Below are positions 10,015 through 21,342 of a stretch of DNA of 64,000 bases, in pieces. Position 1 is the stretch's first letter. Each line of letters starts with the position of its first letter. The position numbers were made by a program, and so were the translations under genes. The DNA comes from Aulostomus chinensis (taxonomy: Eukaryota > Chordata > Actinopteri > Syngnathiformes > Aulostomidae): positions 26,835,527 through 26,899,526 of the forward strand of contig JBBMOA010000017.1 of the NCBI GenBank assembly GCA_037954235.1, read 5' to 3'. The notes under the pieces were generated by a model. It made no database searches, had not been told where the DNA came from, and saw nothing but the letters and a program-made list of their open reading frames with translations.

Positions 10015-12896
10015 GTACATTCATGTTTACTGTAATCATGTGAATGATCAGCCAATCAGATCAGTACTTTACCTCACAATGTAGAGATACAACTGAGTTC
10101 CAATGAGAAACAGCTGAAAAATCTAATGTCTGAAAACAAACATAGCACATCTTGAGACTTTATAATTTCCATAATGTACAAGTCATAGTTGCAGAGAGAA
10201 TAATTTATGGACTGTTCAGACCCAAAATTCGGAGAAACTGTAGTTCTTTTAACAGCTTCTAGGATTTAATGGTTCTTCAGTTTGTCATATTTCTGTTGAT
10301 GGACTTCATGAATTTGCGTCATTGGACAGAAATATTGCCCATTAAGGATGAATAATTTCGTTATTTATTTCATGATTTGATCATTTCCTAAAAGTCACCA
10401 AACTAAATGAAACAAAAACAAATGAAAGGAAAAAAGGAAATTGAAAACTGTAAACAAATTGCTTCAGAACTTGCATCAAAATAGTATTTCTAACACATTT
10501 ATTTTTAAATATTTGGAGGGTTAGATGGTGTGATGTTACCAAGTCATATAAACTTGATATTCATTCTTGAAGCTGACCTATGGGCTCTGACCTGGAGACT
10601 GGACATTCTGGACCAGCAGATGAACGCGTTGAGAACGCAAATTTCAGGTGACATCCTTCAATTGAATGTTTTAATACTGACATGTTTAAACGTGTCTGTG
10701 ACTGCATATCGTGGATGTTTCCAGCTACAGCAGCAGAGTTGACATCAGCTTCAGTCAGACAGGAAGCAGCTCAGATTGACAGCAAAGGTAAGGCCCCACC
10801 CCCCTTTTGAATGTCACTTCCTCCTTACATTGTTAACTGCTTCACCTGGTAAGGGTTGGTGGAGGGCTGACGCCTCTACCGGCCGTCATTTTGCAACAGG
10901 CAGGTTCACACTTGGACAGGTTGCCAGTCTACCATAGGGCCGCATGGAGAGAGACAACCACACACATTCGCACCACCGTGTCCTCCTCATTTGGATGTTT
11001 CTGATACAAATGATGTATATACCCCCCAGCCAAATGGGGAACATTTCAACACACTTTAAATATGTAAATTTGATATGTCATTTAATTTTCAGAAAGAGTT
11101 TTCTTCTTAGTTTTTCAAATAATCCAATTACCTTTTGTGTTAGTTTTTTACTCAATAAGGTTTGCTGTGATGGCCTGTTGAGGTCATTGTAAAGGTGCTG
11201 TGTTTCAGGCCTGCAGGTGGCGCTCAACATCACTCAGAAGCAGCTGGGCGATCTAAAGACAATGGCTGAAGGTACAAAGAGAATGAATAGTGAGAATAAA
11301 TGACATTGCTGGTCAAACAAAGTCCTGACATCGCATAATGATCAACTGAAGGTTACAAACATTTAATACTTCAGGAACAGAAATGTTAGAATATTTATTC
11401 TCATTGCAATTAATTTGACATTCTGATGAATTATAAACTTTAAGTCACAGGGACAAAGTTTTTTTAATTCCCGTCCACTTGCATCATTAAAGTTATAACC
11501 CCTTTGACACGCATCTCAACATTTTCCACTTGTCCAACAATTACTGAGGAATTGCCTCCAAACTTGGTTCCCATCACCTTCTCTTATCCCTGTCACTGGA
11601 TATTCTGCCAGCAGATGGCACCACAATTGTGAAATGTCAACTCAGGTCATGATCAGTGATTGTGGATGGGCCTCATTACAAAAAAATGAGGTATGACAGT
11701 TGAGAAATGACCTTAAATAATCCTGTGATGTTTCTTGTTATTCTGATATTTGGTTTCATAGCGTTGAACGGTCGACTGAGTCTTCGAGAGAGGCAGATGG
11801 ATGGCCTGAAGGCACAGAACCCAGGTGATATTTAAATGTGATATCAATTTACCGTCTTTTGTTTGTCACTGGTGAGGCGTTTCAGTTTACAATATTTATT
11901 AGTTTAATTGCTGTATTTTCACAATCTTGGAATCCATTTTCAACATGTTTACCCCAGGAGGGGAACAACAACTACGGGCAAGTGTCCTCTTCTGGTACCT
12001 CTTTTTACTAGCATGAACCCTGACAGGTCCAGATTGTAATTTTTTTTGTAGACAGAAAACCTTGACAGTTGATGAACCCCTGAATACTGACATGCTGGTC
12101 ATGTGACATTCTACGGGGCTTATTGCAGCTGAGCTGAAAGTGGCATTCGCCGCTGGTCTGACTGATTCCGGCTCCGTTGGTCCGTTTGACCAGGAAACGA
12201 CTTTGAACTTCTCCAAAACCATCATCAATGTGGGTGGCAGCTATGACCACAGTGCAGGTTTGTTTGCAACATCTCACGGTCTGTTATTGTATAAAGTCCC
12301 ATCGTAACGCAGTAGTTTAATCAAGTTTGATATCAATTATCAGATGTTTTTGTGATAAAATAATGACGTGATGATGTAACAGGATCGTACAATAATAATG
12401 AACTGCAAAAAGAACTTGATTATTGATATGATTTATCTGTAAAACAAATAAAGATCATGTTGAATTCAAGCATCAGTTTCAAAATTCATTACAGTCAACA
12501 TTTGACCTCTAACCGTTGTAGGAAACCAAAATTAAATCTGCAATAGTAGCAAGGTGATTAACAGCGATTATTGATTGGTTATGAATGCTGATGGAGGGGA
12601 TGATGTCATTTGCAGGTATCTTCACTGCACCTGTCAGAGGTGTGTACTTCTTCAGTTTCACGGCGACTGATTACCTGAAAGGATACATGGGTGTGTACCT
12701 ATACAAGAACCAGCAGCCAATTATCTTCAACTTGGATCTTAATGACCACGGTGGCTACACTTCCACCACCAACAGCGTGGCCCTACAGCTGGACCAGGGT
12801 GACAGTGTCCGCCTCGCTCTGCCGGCGAGCTACCGGATCTATGACGACTCCCGAAACTTCAGCATCTTCAGTGGCTTCCTGCTTTTCCCGCTCTAA
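4985..12896 (+). CDS. C1q-domain secreted protein with an expanded coiled-coil stalk (5' exon not found)
   Basis: The protein ends in a C1q globular domain (last two exons; motifs FTAPVRGVYFFSFTA and SGFLLFPL then TAA at 12894-12896). It is preceded by a long series of small phase-1 exons that encode an alpha-helical stalk. The last stalk exons are 10573-10647 (75 nt), 10731-10787 (57 nt), 11209-11271 (63 nt) and 11762-11824 (63 nt). C1q exons are 12129-12257 and 12616-12896. Upstream are eleven A exons and ten B exons of 63 nt (see array). Every exon listed is open in the shared phase, so about 660 residues can be joined. Usual fish C1q-like proteins are near 200-300 residues. No start codon or signal-peptide exon was found. 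It should lie upstream of 4985, where several transposons sit, or outside the window. By family such proteins are secreted and trimerise through the C1q head. The exact orthologue is not recognised. Confidence 0.85.
12129..12896 (+). other. C1q globular domain exons
   Basis: Exon 12129-12257 (129 nt) encodes the start of the C1q domain (AELKVAFAAGLTDSGSVGPF, TTLNFSKTIINVGGSYD). Exon 12616-12896 encodes the rest, from GIFTAPVRGVYFF to SIFSGFLLFPL and the stop. The phase joins cleanly (G|GT gives Gly). The domain matches the jelly-roll C1q/cerebellin/C1QTNF type in length and in its conserved aromatic positions. Confidence 0.92.
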
Positions 12897-13036
12897 AGGG
12901 AAGTGGGACTTCCTCTCCTGGAGGAGTGACTTCCTGTTTGTATGACCGACACCAGGAGGTTTCCCAGCCTCCCTCCCTCCCAGCAGCCAGTCATGTCAGT
13001 TTCTGCCCTGTTTGACTGACTTATTTAGTAAAATAC

Positions 13037-13042
13037 AATAAA
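13037..13042 (+). terminator. Polyadenylation signal of the C1q-domain gene
   Basis: AATAAA lies 141 bases past the stop codon, followed by a T-rich stretch ('ctgtcttttttccctttgg') near 13062-13080. This is the expected layout of a vertebrate cleavage site. Confidence 0.75.
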
Positions 13043-13479
13043 GGGTCTGAAGACAGAACTCTGTCTTTTTTCCCTTTGGTGAGATCAAAGGTGACCTTTG
13101 AACTTTGGAATATTAAGTTTCAAATTTCTTGTAGAGGCATTTTGTCAGAACTAGTGTGTATAATTAGTGTGTACTCTAAAGGGGAAGGTCATAGTGACCT
13201 CTGATACCTTTGATGGTATATTCTCGAGAATGTGACAAACCTGCGAACATGGTGGCCTGAAGACATAAAACTGCTGGTAAATAAACAATAGTGACTAAAG
13301 TGAAAAATTGCAACAAGTTAAAAGATTGAAGCTTAAATAATCATATCGTTACTGAAGTTTTAATCGGTATGCAGATCTTGAGGAGACATTCTAAATATGG
13401 AAAAATTAGTCATATTTGAGTTTCCTCCTGGAACTGTCACCTTATCGGTAGAGGAGTCTGAGTACCCTAAGGACCCTAG

Positions 13480-15305
13480 GGGCGATGCTGTCAAGGGCAT
13501 TTGCCCCTGGTAGGGTCACCCAAGGTAGATTGGTCGAAGGCGAAGGGCCAGACAAAGAATGGTTTAAAAGACCCCTCATGGGAAGAAGAACAAGGAGTCT
13601 GTGTACCCAGCCCAGAGTATTGTTGGGGCCCCGCCCTGGAGCCAGACCTGGGGTAGGGGGCGAGTGTCTAGTGGTTGGGTCTTAGCCCATGGGGTCCAAC
13701 CGGTACCAGCCCGAAAAGGTTACATGGACTCGTCCCCGTGGTGTGCAGTTATTGGACTTCTGTGCAAGTCCCAGTTTGTCCATAACTAACACCATGTTCA
13801 ACATAAGGATGTGCAATGGTGCACGTGACACCAGGACATCTTAAGTCGTAGGTCTTCGATCGATTTTATAGTCGTATCATCTGACCTGCGACCACGTTCT
13901 GGACACTCGGGTGAAGAGAGGAGCTGAGCTGTCAACTAATCACCATCTGGTGGTGAGTTGGATCAGCTGGCAGGGAAAGGTTAAGACCTGGCAGGCCCAA
14001 ACGAGTCATGAGGATTTGCTGGGATCACCTGGCAGAAGCACCTGTCTGGATGATCTTCAACTCCCACCTACGGCAGAGCTTCAACCGCATCCTGGGGGCA
14101 GTGGGAGACATTAAGTCCAAGTGGACCATTTTCCACTCTGCCATTGTCAAGGTGATTGTTGTTAGCTGTGGCCGTAAGGCTGCTGGGGCTGGTCGCGGCG
14201 GTAATCCCCGAACCCGCTGGTGGACACCAGACATGAGGGGAGCCGCCAGGCTGAAGAAGGAGGCCGACCGTTACCGTCAGGCCAAGCAGTGTGAAGCCAT
14301 GATGGTCGCAGAGGCAAAAACTCAGGCATGGGAGGAGCTCAGTGAGGCCATTGAGAATGACTATGAGTCGGCTCTGAAAAGTTTCTGGCAAACCGTCCGT
14401 CGCTTAAGCAGGGAAGGCAGCAACTTGTCCACACTGTTTACAGTGGGGACGGAAGGCTGCTGATGTCAACTGGGGAGATAATTGGACAGTGGAAGGAATA
14501 CTTTGGGGAACTCCTCAATCCCACCAACACGTATTTCATGGAGGAAACAGGGTTTGGGGAGTACTTGGGGTGGGAGGGGTCGTCCAATCTCCGGGGCAGA
14601 AGTTGCCAAGGCAGTGAAACAACTCCCCGGTGGCAGACCTCCAGGGGTGGCCTGCCCACCCCAGGTCGGGTGGGAGGTCCTGCCTCAGGTGGAGGGGTTT
14701 AAGTATCTCGGGATCTTGTTCAATAGTGAGGGTAGGATGGAGCAGGAGATTGACAGGCGGATTGGGGTGGCGTCCGCAGTGATGTGGGTGCTAAACCTGT
14801 CTGTTGATGTGAAAAGGGAGTTTAGCCAAAAAGCCAAGCTCTTGATTTACCTGTCAGTCTACGTTCCAACCCTCACCTGTGGTCATGAGCTCTGGGTAAT
14901 GACTGAAAGAAGAAGATTGCGAATACAAATGGCCAAAATGAGTTTCCTCCTCAGGGAGGCTGGGCTCTCCCTTAGAGACAGGGTGAGAAGCTCAGTCCTT
15001 CAGGAGGGACTCAGAGTAGAGCTGCTGCTCCTCCAGGAAGAGGAGTCAGTGGAGGTGGTTCAGGCCTCTGGTGAGGACGCCTCCCTCAGGAGGTGTTCCA
15101 GGCATGTCCGACCAGGAGGAGGCCTCTGGGCTGACGCAGGACACGCTGGAGGGATTATATCTCTCGGCTGGCCTGGGAACGCCTCAGGATTCCCCCGGAA
15201 GAGCTGGTGGACGTGGCTGGGAGAGGACAGTCTGGGCTTCCTTGCTGAGGCTGTTGCCCCTGCGACCCGGACCCACCGGATAAGAGGAGGACGACATCGA
15301 CAACG
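13480..15305 (+). mobile_element. RTE/Rex3-type LINE, internally deleted
   Basis: 14008-14460 encodes the linker between endonuclease and reverse transcriptase (NPRTRWWTPDMRGAARLKKEA, AKTQAWEELSEAIENDYESA, FWQTVRRLSREGS). From 14690 the frame encodes the region after the catalytic core (EGFKYLGILFNSEGRMEQEI, VYVPTLTCGHELWVMTERR, LRDRVRSSVLQEG). The catalytic reverse-transcriptase part between these is missing, so the copy is dead. 13480-13990 holds decayed upstream sequence. The 3' end (LLPLRPGP-type) at about 15230-15300 is joined directly to an L2-like fragment. Confidence 0.85.
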
Positions 15306-15900
15306 GAACCACTATTTCCTTTTATTAAACTCTGACAAAACTGAAGTTCTTGTGCTGGGCCCAAACACCTCAGGACCACCTGATCTGATGAGACAGGTAC
15401 CCTGGATGGCACCACCCTGGCCCCCAGCACCACCGTAGGAACCTAGCAGTTCTCTTTGACCAGGACCCTTTAACTCCCACATTCAACAAACCTCCAGGAC
15501 GCCTTCTTCCATCTACGTAACATCGCTAAGATCAGACACATCCTGACTCAAGAAGATGCAGAAAAACTAGTCCCTGCTTTTGTCACTTCCAGGCTGGATT
15601 ACTGCACCTCCCTCCTACCAGGCTGGACTAATAAGTCCCTAAAGACTCTCCAGCTAGTCCAGAACGCTGCTGCCCCCCTGACTAGAACTGGTAGCAGAGA
15701 CCAGGTCTCTCCTGGACTGCTTCTCTGCATGGCTCCCGGTCAGATTCAGAACAGAATTTAAAATTCTTCTTCTACCATCAAAGTCCTCAACAATCAGGCT
15801 CCTTCATCCCTGACAGAGCTCCTAGTCCCCTATGATCCATCTAGAACCCTTCACTCCCAGGATGCAGGGTTCCTGCTAGAATGGTAGCTGAGGGGCTGAG
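15306..15900 (+). mobile_element. L2-like LINE 3' fragment
   Basis: Sequence from 'tttattaaactctgacaaaa' onward encodes decayed RT C-terminal blocks (SDKTEVLVLGP, SRLDYCTSLLPGW, LQ..QNAAA). It is an inverted homologue of 3400-4010. The joint with the preceding RTE tail is the same as at about 4000-4018, so the chimera is present twice in this window. Confidence 0.8.
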
Positions 15901-17491
15901 GCTGCTGCCCCCGCGACCCGGACCAACTGGATAAGAGGAGGACAATGATGACGACTCTGATTTGGGTTTTGCAGCTGAAACTTTCAAAGTTAATTCAATA
16001 AATATTTTAGTTACTTTAATTGACCCCAGCTGAGACAAATAAGGTAAAACTACAATCAGACTCAAACCTTAACTACATTTTGACAAAAAGTACAAAGTTA
16101 AAGTGGAACAACCTTTTAGGGCCTGGAAACCCTCAAAAGTTTCCCTCCAACAGTGAAGAAGTTTAAACCATCATTCTGGCTTAACAATCATCATCATCAC
16201 TATCTTGTTACTTCCTCCACGTGTTGTTATGGAGACAACTGTCATGTGACAGGTAGTCAAACAGCAGCCATCAATCATCTTCTTCATTATTGCCGAGTGA
16301 GGCTGTACAATGAAGTGTTTCCGTGGTAACCATGATCAGGGAGTGATGTAAGCAAACAACCAGGAAATAAATATGATTTTAGTGTTAAGATGTACAAGAA
16401 GAACAAATAGTTCTTTTCACGTTGACAAACAGGAAGTAATGAGATAGAAAACATTTCAAATATCATTTAGTCCCAAAACCAGAAAACTTCTTTCAAAAAA
16501 AAAAACTACAAATGTGTGAGTCTGAACTTTGTACAAAAGTCACATGATCAAGTTTCTTTCTGTTAAGACATGAAAGGTCGTAGAGTGAATATTAAACAAA
16601 ATCATGATGAAGATCAGATCCTTCATCTGTGACACAGACGAGGAGGAAGAGGAGCAGCAGCTGTCACTTCCTGTTAGCAAAACCTCGCTGCTGCGTTCAG
16701 GTCGGAATGGAGTTTTAAATTTTTGTACCATCTTAGTGTTTAAGGACAGCACTATTGTACCAGCACAGCTGATGAATACCTGATAGATCAATACTTTTAT
16801 TCATTGTGACTGATCTGAGAATTGTCTGGAATCAGCTGATTCTACATTAGAATGTTTATGAGTTATTAAGTCATCTGAGAACATCAGGTCGCAGATGAAT
16901 ATTTCATTCGCTGACCTTTGATCATTCAAATTAGCGGTAAATTTATTCACTTTTTATGCCCAATTTCTTTCAAAAACATTAAAACATTGAGAAATAAAAC
17001 ATTAGGAGATATTTTAGTAATTAACTTGAAACATGTAGAGGCTCATCTGCTAGTGACATCAACCTTCACCGTGTCAGCTGATTGCGGCTGAGCTGTGTTG
17101 CCATGGCAGCGCAGCCAAGTGAGGGGAGATGGAGATGAACAATCACTAATGATGACATAATTCATTAATTTCACATTATTGATGTTTGTACTAAATCAAT
17201 CAAGTCCTTAATTTTAAAGACTCATTATTACACTGAAGTAGTGATACTTCTACTCGAGCACCCCATCACAGTCCTGATGTCTAAGTCTAAACTTCTTGTC
17301 GTCATTATTTTATCTCAAACAATAAAAGTAATCAGAACTTAAATGTCATAAAAAAGTGACGTGATGAAGACTCACTTTGCTAAGATGGGAAAGGTGATGA
17401 TTATCAAAAAGAACAAAAATGGAGCGAGATGAAGATCGGATCCCTGCCATGTGACTGGGAGAGAAAGGAGGCGGAGACACTCTGGCGGTGG
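15901..17491. other. Intergenic / mapkbp1 3' flank
   Basis: No coding exon or named repeat is evident apart from a short LINE remnant at the left edge (about 15890-15950). A TTTATT at 16942-16947, AATAAA on the minus strand, lies about 545 bases past the mapkbp1 stop and is the best candidate for its polyadenylation signal. Another is at 16796-16801. Confidence 0.5.
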
Positions 17492-20400
17492 TCACTGGTG
17501 GTGGTGCTGCTGCATCTTCTTGTGGACGGCCTGCAGCAGCAGCAGCGAGTACTCCTCCAGCAGAGCCCCCACCCCTCCTACAAGCCTCCCCTCCCCTCCC
17601 AGCATGCCTGGCACTCCCAGCGGCAGGCAGTCCAGTTCTGCCTTTATGGCTTGGAAGGCCTCAGAGAGGACGACAGCCATCTCACGCTGCTCGGAAGTGG
17701 AGTCATGAGGACAGCAGCCGCTCACCTGCAGAGTTGACAGAAGGCGATTTTGTATAACAAGTAATGAAGCAGCAGACAGGAAGTAGCTCTGACACACGCC
17801 ATATGTAGCACGTTAGCTAACATTTTAGCCTCTGAGTGTTCAGCTGGCCTGAGGCTCTACATAGAGCCGCCGCAGTTCTTAAAGCCAGCTGGAATGACTT
17901 CTCTACGGGATTCGATGCGATGACTGATGTGGGCTGTTAGCGTGAAGAAGAGCAACAGTAACTTTCCTGCTTTAGCATAAATGTTTGAAGCACATTTTTG
18001 TGTACATTGACATTAAAGCAAGTTTTACTTTTTCGTGACAAAATCAAAAGATAGCAGCTAACATGAGCAGGAAGTGACAGCCTCACCTGCCTGTACAGGT
18101 GTGTTGCTCTCTTGAAGCAGGTCTGCAGCTGATTGGTCAGAGCTCTGCAGGCGTCCACGCCGACAGGCTGACCTGTGCAGAGAGAACACCACAGGTTAAA
18201 GTGCACAAATCTGTGGCTGAAAACACTTCACTCTGAGGATGAGGAGGAACCAAACCTGCATCATCACTCCATCCCTCCATGTCCTCGTGGCAGTCACCAC
18301 TGCCAGCAGGACCCTGAGGCTCCTCCTCCTGTCGGGCAGGGGTCAGGGGAGATACGGGCAAGGGGCACGGCCGGGATGAGGGGGAGGTCTTGGAAGAGGG
18401 TGAGAAGGAGGCCAGGGAGGGTTTGTCAGGAAGAGCCCTGGTGGGGACCCGAGACTGAAGACTGCGTGGTAGAGGGGCTGCCTGGTTTCCATGGTTACCC
18501 AGCGAGGAAGACAAAGAAGCCACAACGACGGGGATGACTGCAGCATGAGGAGGTGTGGCTACAGCAGCACTGGAGGGCACCACAGAAGCTGAAGGGGGCA
18601 GAAACTCTTTGACCTGAGAAGAGGAGTTTGGTGCTACAACTGCTGATGATGTCACAGCTGGATCCTCGGGGGGATAATTCAGGCCGTCGCCAATGGAGAT
18701 GGAGCGGGAAATTTTTGCAATGGAGCTGGCGGTGGGGCTCATGTAAGAGGGTGGCGCCATCACAGTGCCAGAAGAGGACGACTTCCTGGGTGTTGTCAAG
18801 GCGCTGACGGCAGTCTCCTGTTGAGGGGACCTGGGAGAGGCAGGGCTTGGTCTCAAAGTGGGAGGGGCTGCAGACTGAGGGCGTCTAGGGGAGGAGGGAA
18901 GGGTGGTGGGGCGCTGTGGGGCGAGGAGCTGAGAAGCAAGATCTCTGGATGACTGCAAGGTTGACTGGAACCTGGAGTCATCTGACACAGAGAGGAATCA
19001 ATTAGCATAAGGCGTAATCCTCAATCAATAACCCATAATCACGCTGGTTCTGGTTCTGGTACCTGAGTCACTCAGTAAGCTGTGGACTGACTGCGTCTTC
19101 CGGAGTCCAGAGGTGCTGAGGTGGGAAGTGGTGGCGTGGGCCACAGGACCCAGGGTCCTCTGGGACTCCGCAGTGGTCTGAACCTTCTTCTTCAATGGAG
19201 ACGGACACATTGACCCATCGTCCCCCATTCGGAAATTATCTGGATCGTGATGGAGCTGGTCCTGTAGCCATGTCTGGTCCTTGTTCTGTTTGTTCTGAGT
19301 TTGGTCCTGGTCCCATGACACCCTCCTCATCTGGAACTGGCTCTGGTCCATCAGAGGTCGAACCTCAGAGACCAGAGTGAAGGACCCGGTCCCTCCTCCT
19401 CCTCCTGCTGGCCGGGACGGGAGAGGAAACACAACCCGGCTGAGGAAGATGAGGAAGAAGAAGAAGACGACAAACAACAAGAATGTTTGTGACAGTGACT
19501 GCAGAACCAGAATGAGCACATGAGGCTACAAGCCTGACTGTTGTGTGATGTTCTGAGTGATGTTCAACCTGCTGCCAGCATTTTGTGACAGGAACCGGGA
19601 CGAGATGCTGAGACTCTCACTGGAGCTGTGGGACGTCTTGCTTGGACTTCCTGTCAACAGATCAGATGAGACAGTTTGAGTCTTAGTTGAAGAACCAGGA
19701 AAACTGCAGCAGGGGGATGGTTCTCACTTGATGCTGCGAAGTCGGCCAGGGTAACAAAGTGTTCCTTTAAGAACGCCTCCTGATCTGGAGTCTGAGGAAC
19801 CAGCTGAGATGCTCGCACCTCATCCTCATCCTCGTCCAACTCTGAGGAGTTTCCATCCACACTGAGCTGCTCGGTGGGCTCAGAGTCTGAGAGGCAAACA
19901 CAGAACAATCACAGTAAGACGTCCCATGATGCACTGGGTCACAGTCACACGACACTGCAGAAGTAAGTGATGTTACTGCAACTCACTGTCCCCTGCTGGT
20001 CGGTCTGGACTGGAATGTCTGGAACTGAAGCCCAAAGAGACACCACTATCTGGACTGGGTTTGTCCTTGTGTCCACCTGCAGGACACACCTCCTTCACCT
20101 GGAACTCACTGACGGCAGGGGGTGGGGTCAGCAGATTAACATAATTTGACTTTAGTGTTTTAGTGATGTAACTGTCCCACCTGCCAGCTACACTCATGCT
20201 GTCCTCCCATTGGTCGGGATACAGTACTGGATCCTCCCTGTCTGGGCTCTGATTGGACAGCAGGATGAAGTCCAGCCCATGATTGGTTCTTGCCTCGTTG
20301 TGTGCCACCTGGATTGACAGATTCGCACTGTCAATACATCTCAGGTGTCACTTACTGACAGACCAATCCTGACTCCAGCTGAGATCATGTGACTGACCTG

Positions 20401-21307
20401 TAAACTGATGCTACTTCCTAGCTCTTCATTACTTCTTTGAAGCCCTGCCTCCACACTCTGGCCCTTCAGGCTGCAGGGGGAGTTGCTTAAATCAGATGGG
20501 CTTGTCTTCACCTGAAGGGCGGGGCAAGACAGCAGATTAACACTACATTCACTCTCCTGTCTCCTCACGTCCTTGTCCACTTGTCTCTTCACCTCCTGAA
20601 AGGGGCAGTAGAACTCTAGCAGTCTCAGGTCAAACATAGATTTCACCATCAGAACCCTGTCTGCGCCGTCCATTCTCCTGGACCAGCGGCGTCGAGGGAG
20701 TCGTCCATCTGACGCTTCCTGATGAGTCCATAAAAAGGGGATCAGACGTGAGCTGGAGGAGTCTGACAGCCTCTTCATACGTCAGCGGTTATCGATGAGA
20801 TTCTAATCTGATTACCGGTATTGAATCAGAGTCGGCTCACCTTCCTGCAGCTCTGAGCGTCCACGCCTCGACACCTCTCGTCTGATGTGTCTGCAGCCAA
20901 ACAGTTCAGTTACATCTCTCTTAAATTATTAAAATAAAGTTTCATGTGTGTGTGTGTATCTTATATATATAGATATATCTATATATATCCATATATGGGT
21001 CTATACTATATATGTATATGTATATATACACATATATACAGTATATACATATATATGTACATACACACATATATACAGTATATACATATATATGTATATA
21101 CACACATATACAGTATATACATATATATGTATATACACACATATATACAGTATATACATATATATGTATATACTGTATATATGTGTGTATATACATATAT
21201 ATACACACACACATGAAACTATATTTTAATAATTTTATATATTATAGTCATATATATACATATATATGTATATATATATATACACATATACATATATATA
21301 TATATAC

Positions 21308-21342
<35 letters not shown>

